A stretch of 64,000 nt of DNA. It comes from Terrimonas ginsenosidimutans. Its GTDB lineage: Bacteria; Bacteroidota; Bacteroidia; Chitinophagales; Chitinophagaceae. The translations under genes were made by a program, and so were the position numbers. Location of the stretch: assembly GCF_022012415.1 (NCBI RefSeq), contig NZ_JAKLTR010000002.1, positions 248,001 to 312,000 of the forward strand, read 5' to 3'. Below the pieces are notes generated by a model, which was given only the letters and a program-made list of their open reading frames with translations, was not told the DNA's origin and did no database searches. Below are positions 61,343 through 64,000 of the stretch, one piece after another (position 1 is the stretch's first letter; the number at the start of each line of letters is the position of its first letter).

Positions 61343-63064
61343 ATGAGCCAAAAAGACTTTCAGGTTGTGGGTACAAATTCACAAGCCTTATTTACATTAA
61401 AGATCCATCGCGGGGACGGAATGGCATTAATTGCCATGAACTGGAAGAATAGCAAAAAGCCACCAAAAGACTTTGTAGGTTTTGCAATAGAGTACAAAGA
61501 ACCGGGCGGTGATAAATATTTTGCGTTATCTAACAGGATCTCCTTCAAAGATAGTGGAGTGGTGTCTGCTTCCCGGAAATCGTCACTCTTATCTCCGTTT
61601 CAGAAATTCCGGTGGGTTCATTTTCCTATGAATCCGGAAAAGAAAGGCCTGTATACGTATAAAGTTACACCAGTGTTTATGGATAAAGATGATCAACTCA
61701 CTTATGGAAAGTCACAGCAGGCTAAGCTACAGCTTCGAAGGGAAACGTATCCTAAGCAACTCAATATCGCATATACGCGTGGGTTTGTTTCATCTCAGGC
61801 TTTTGCAGAAAGATATTGCTCAACCAATGAGGAGGTCAATACGCTTATTCCGGGTAGTTCCAAAGAGGGAATAAGGTTTCAGCCAACGCATCCTAAATCC
61901 GGGGAAGCGTTAGCCTGGATGGGGTTCGAAGCCCGCCAGGTGATCAATGATCTGCTTGATCAGGCAATTGCAGATCAGACAGCACAGGTAAAGGTGATTG
62001 CATATGATCTGAGCGAGGGGAGCATTGTGCGTAAGCTAGAAAAGCTTGGCAACAGGCTTAAGATCATTATTGACAATGATGGCGATCATGGCGAAACCGG
62101 CTCCGGCGAAAATCAGGCTGAGAAGATCCTGAAGCTGTCTGCCGGAAATGAAAATGTGATCCGTCAGCATGCAGGTGGGCTGCAGCATAATAAGATGATC
62201 ATTGTTGACGGTAAAAAGATCAGGGCGGCGCTCGGCGGCTCTACCAATTACTCATGGCGCGGGTTATTTGTTCAAAGTAATAATGCCGTGGTGGTTCATG
62301 GGGAGAAAGCGATCAAACCATTTGCTGTTGCATTTGAGAACTACTGGCTTCAGGGAGACGGGGTGTCTGTTTTTGCAAAATCCAGCTCTGCGGAGTGGTC
62401 TGATCTGGGATTGACCGGAATAAAAGCGAAGGTTTGTTTCTCACCGCACAATACTGCTAATTCTGTACTGGATAAAATAGCACAGGACATCAATGCTGTA
62501 AACTCCAGTCTTTTCTTTTCGCTTGCATTTCTTAATCAAACGCCAGGAACGATCAAAGAGGCGATCAAACAGATAAAGGACGACGATCAGATCTTTTGTT
62601 ACGGCCTGGCGGATAAAAAGGTCGGCGGGCTGGAGTTGACCAGGCCGGATGGGAAAACATCGGTTGTGAGTCCAACTGCTTTGAAGAAAAATCTTCCCAC
62701 CGCGTTTAAGCGGGAGGTAGACGGCGGCAGTGGGGTGCGTATGCATCATAAGTTCCTTGTGCTTGACTTTAACAAGCCTTCAGCCCGGGTTTACACAGGC
62801 TCGTATAATTTTTCAAAAGCTGCTGACGGGAAGAATGGTGAAAACCTTTGGCTCATAGAAGATCGACGTATAGCCACTTCTTATGCCATTGCATCACTGG
62901 CCATGTTCGATCATTATCACTTTCGTGTAATACAGGAACAGGCAGCGAAAGCAAGAATGGAGATCGTGTTGTCAAAACCTCCGCGGACAGCAGCGGAAAA
63001 AGCGTGGTGGGAGGAAGATTATACGAATACAAGAAAGATCATGGACAGGAAATTGTTTGCATGA
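61343..63064 (+). CDS. Phospholipase D-superfamily protein with two HKD motifs
   Basis: Protein of 573 residues, no signal peptide or membrane helix, so probably cytoplasmic or exported by another route. The N-terminal part (about 10-135) looks like an Ig/fibronectin-type beta domain (GFAIEYKEPGGDKYF, KGLYTYKVTPVFMD). Two PLD lobes follow: HKD1 QHNKMIIVDG (H282, K284, D289) with GGSTNYSWRG, and HKD2 MHHKFLVLD (H468, K470, D475) with YTGSYNFSKAADGKNGENLW. Both motifs look intact, so activity is expected. PLD enzymes cut phosphodiesters, in lipids or nucleic acids; which one cannot be decided here. A strong terminator follows. Confidence 0.9.
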   Translation: MSQKDFQVVGTNSQALFTLKIHRGDGMALIAMNWKNSKKPPKDFVGFAIEYKEPGGDKYFALSNRISFKDSGVVSASRKSSLLSPFQKFRWVHFPMNPEKKGLYTYKVTPVFMDKDDQLTYGKSQQAKLQLRRETYPKQLNIAYTRGFVSSQAFAERYCSTNEEVNTLIPGSSKEGIRFQPTHPKSGEALAWMGFEARQVINDLLDQAIADQTAQVKVIAYDLSEGSIVRKLEKLGNRLKIIIDNDGDHGETGSGENQAEKILKLSAGNENVIRQHAGGLQHNKMIIVDGKKIRAALGGSTNYSWRGLFVQSNNAVVVHGEKAIKPFAVAFENYWLQGDGVSVFAKSSSAEWSDLGLTGIKAKVCFSPHNTANSVLDKIAQDINAVNSSLFFSLAFLNQTPGTIKEAIKQIKDDDQIFCYGLADKKVGGLELTRPDGKTSVVSPTALKKNLPTAFKREVDGGSGVRMHHKFLVLDFNKPSARVYTGSYNFSKAADGKNGENLWLIEDRRIATSYAIASLAMFDHYHFRVIQEQAAKARMEIVLSKPPRTAAEKAWWEEDYTNTRKIMDRKLFA

Positions 63065-63113
63065 CCGGTTGGTGCTGCAATGGTATCGTGGATAATCCTT
63101 TTACCTGGTAAAT

Positions 63114-63150
63114 AATAATAACGCCCGCATAGCCTGCGGGCGTTATTATT
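63114..63150 (+). terminator. Strong bidirectional terminator
   Basis: Perfect 16-bp arms AATAATAACGCCCGCA / TGCGGGCGTTATTATT with a 5-base loop (TAGCC). It lies between the PLD gene and the convergent permease gene and can serve both. Confidence 0.9.
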
Positions 63151-63198
63151 GAATGATGTGTGCGATCTTCCTTCCGTTTGAGTGTTTGCCTTAACAGT

Positions 63199-64000
63199 TT
63201 ATTCTGTTTTCAGGCTTTTTACCGGGTTCACCAGTGCACCCTTCAGTGCTTTATAGCTGACCGTCAGCCATGCGATGACTATGCTTGATAGTATTGTCAG
63301 TATGAAAACGCCAGCGCCGATACTAATGTGATAATGAAACCCGGCAAGCCAGTTATTCATGAAATAGTAGGCAATCGGCGCTGCAACTATAAAGGCAATG
63401 ATCACGAGGAAGGTGAATTCTTTGGAGAACATGTACACGATGTTCGTCAGCGAGGCTCCCAGGACTTTCCTGATGCCGACCTCTTTTGTTTTTTGAACTG
63501 CCATAAATGATACGAGTCCATACAGCCCAAAGCAGGAGATCAGGATGGCTAAAAAGGAAAAGATCTTGAACAGTTGAGCGGTGAGCGCTTCATTATGATA
63601 GAATCTTTCCACGCGTTCATCTAAAAATACGGGATCATATAAATAGGTAGGATAGAAGCTGGTGAAGAGTTTGCTGACGCCTTCCATTGTCGCATTCATT
63701 CCATCAGTTCTCATGCGGACAGCGATCCACTCGTAGGTATTGTATTCCGTCGTGATCATGAGTGGAGTCAGCTCGTCGCGGAAAGGTTTGTTATTATAGT
63801 CTTTGATCACCCCGACGATCGGGATCTTTCTGTTCCAGTTACTCAGCGCAATCATTTTGCCGATCACGTCCTGTGGTGATTTGAATCCCAGTTTTTTGAC
63901 GAACAGCTCATTTACGAGCGCTTCTTTCAGGGTGTCGCTTTGGAACAAAGTGCGGCCTGCGATCAGCTGGATGCCAAATGTCGAGAGGTAGCTCGTGTCT
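63199..64000 (-). CDS. ABC transporter permease, FtsX/MacB type (5' end cut by window)
   Basis: C-terminal 267 residues of a permease; the frame is open to the right edge, so the start lies outside. The visible part has the end of a MacB-like periplasmic core domain (YLSTFGIQLIAGRTLF, ALVNELFVKKLGF) and the FtsX domain with three helices (LFKIFSFLAILISCFGLYGL, LVIIAFIVAAPIAYYFM, GVFILTILSSIVIAWLTV) and the hallmark TKEVGIRKVLGAS loop. Family members work with an ATPase in efflux or lipoprotein handling. Four-helix, two-core versions are common in Bacteroidota. Confidence 0.93.
   Translation of the reverse strand, partial: DTSYLSTFGIQLIAGRTLFQSDTLKEALVNELFVKKLGFKSPQDVIGKMIALSNWNRKIPIVGVIKDYNNKPFRDELTPLMITTEYNTYEWIAVRMRTDGMNATMEGVSKLFTSFYPTYLYDPVFLDERVERFYHNEALTAQLFKIFSFLAILISCFGLYGLVSFMAVQKTKEVGIRKVLGASLTNIVYMFSKEFTFLVIIAFIVAAPIAYYFMNNWLAGFHYHISIGAGVFILTILSSIVIAWLTVSYKALKGALVNPVKSLKTE

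Overview
The window looks like a chromosomal segment from a Bacteroidota bacterium, most probably a Chitinophaga-like member of the Chitinophagaceae. The evidence is: two SusC/SusD outer-membrane pairs with their glycosidase clusters; a giant hybrid two-component sensor with a beta-propeller periplasmic domain; many lipoproteins with a CKK-type start after the signal peptide; few Shine-Dalgarno sequences; and matches to the Bacteroidota -7 promoter box TAnnTTTG. I saw no rRNA, tRNA, CRISPR array, prophage or insertion sequence.

Layout. Positions 1-12.3 kb are signalling and housekeeping genes: the end of a NarL-type sensor kinase and its regulator (3-1618), small hypotheticals, a triple-PAS kinase with a receiver-only protein (3361-5733), a short-chain dehydrogenase (6224-7222), and a propeller-containing LytS-type kinase with its LytTR regulator (8023-11884). 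Positions 12.9-27.7 kb are polysaccharide utilisation locus 1: a hybrid two-component system (HTCS), a GH3 enzyme with a PA14-like insert, a GH95 alpha-L-fucosidase, and SusD and SusC. Positions 28.4-32.4 kb hold an S41 peptidase, a PHB-depolymerase-like esterase and a small hypothetical gene. Positions 33.2-34.9 kb hold a group III truncated hemoglobin and a RIC/ScdA di-iron protein, a plausible nitrosative-stress pair. Positions 35.7-54.9 kb are polysaccharide utilisation locus 2, nine minus-strand genes: SusC, SusD, a FAD oxidoreductase with a discoidin-like tail, an SSS symporter, a clan-A-like glycosidase, a 981-residue secreted protein I cannot classify, two SGNH esterases and a GH29 alpha-L-fucosidase. 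A divergent LacI regulator carries an InsA-like zinc ribbon. Positions 55.0-59.2 kb are a probable iron operon (ankyrin protein, DUF2271 protein, PepSY/flavodoxin reductase). Positions 59.9-63.1 kb carry two membrane hypotheticals and a two-HKD phospholipase D-like protein. The right edge cuts an FtsX/MacB-type permease.

How they fit together (inference): both utilisation loci carry an alpha-L-fucosidase, of different families (GH95 and GH29), so fucosylated and probably acetylated glycans are likely targets. Locus 1 is expected to respond to the HTCS and locus 2 to the LacI-type regulator. Neither SusC has room for an N-terminal STN domain, which argues against ECF sigma/anti-sigma control.

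The most unusual non-coding signal is a set of paired inverted repeats with about 70 bp between arms at three unrelated intergenic sites (20159-20281, 33751-33877, 54864-55022), plus a dispersed GCAAAG-type hairpin family. The coding features most worth following up are the zinc-ribbon LacI fusion, the 981-residue protein, the unplaced glycosidase at 42116-44503 and the FAD/discoidin-like protein.
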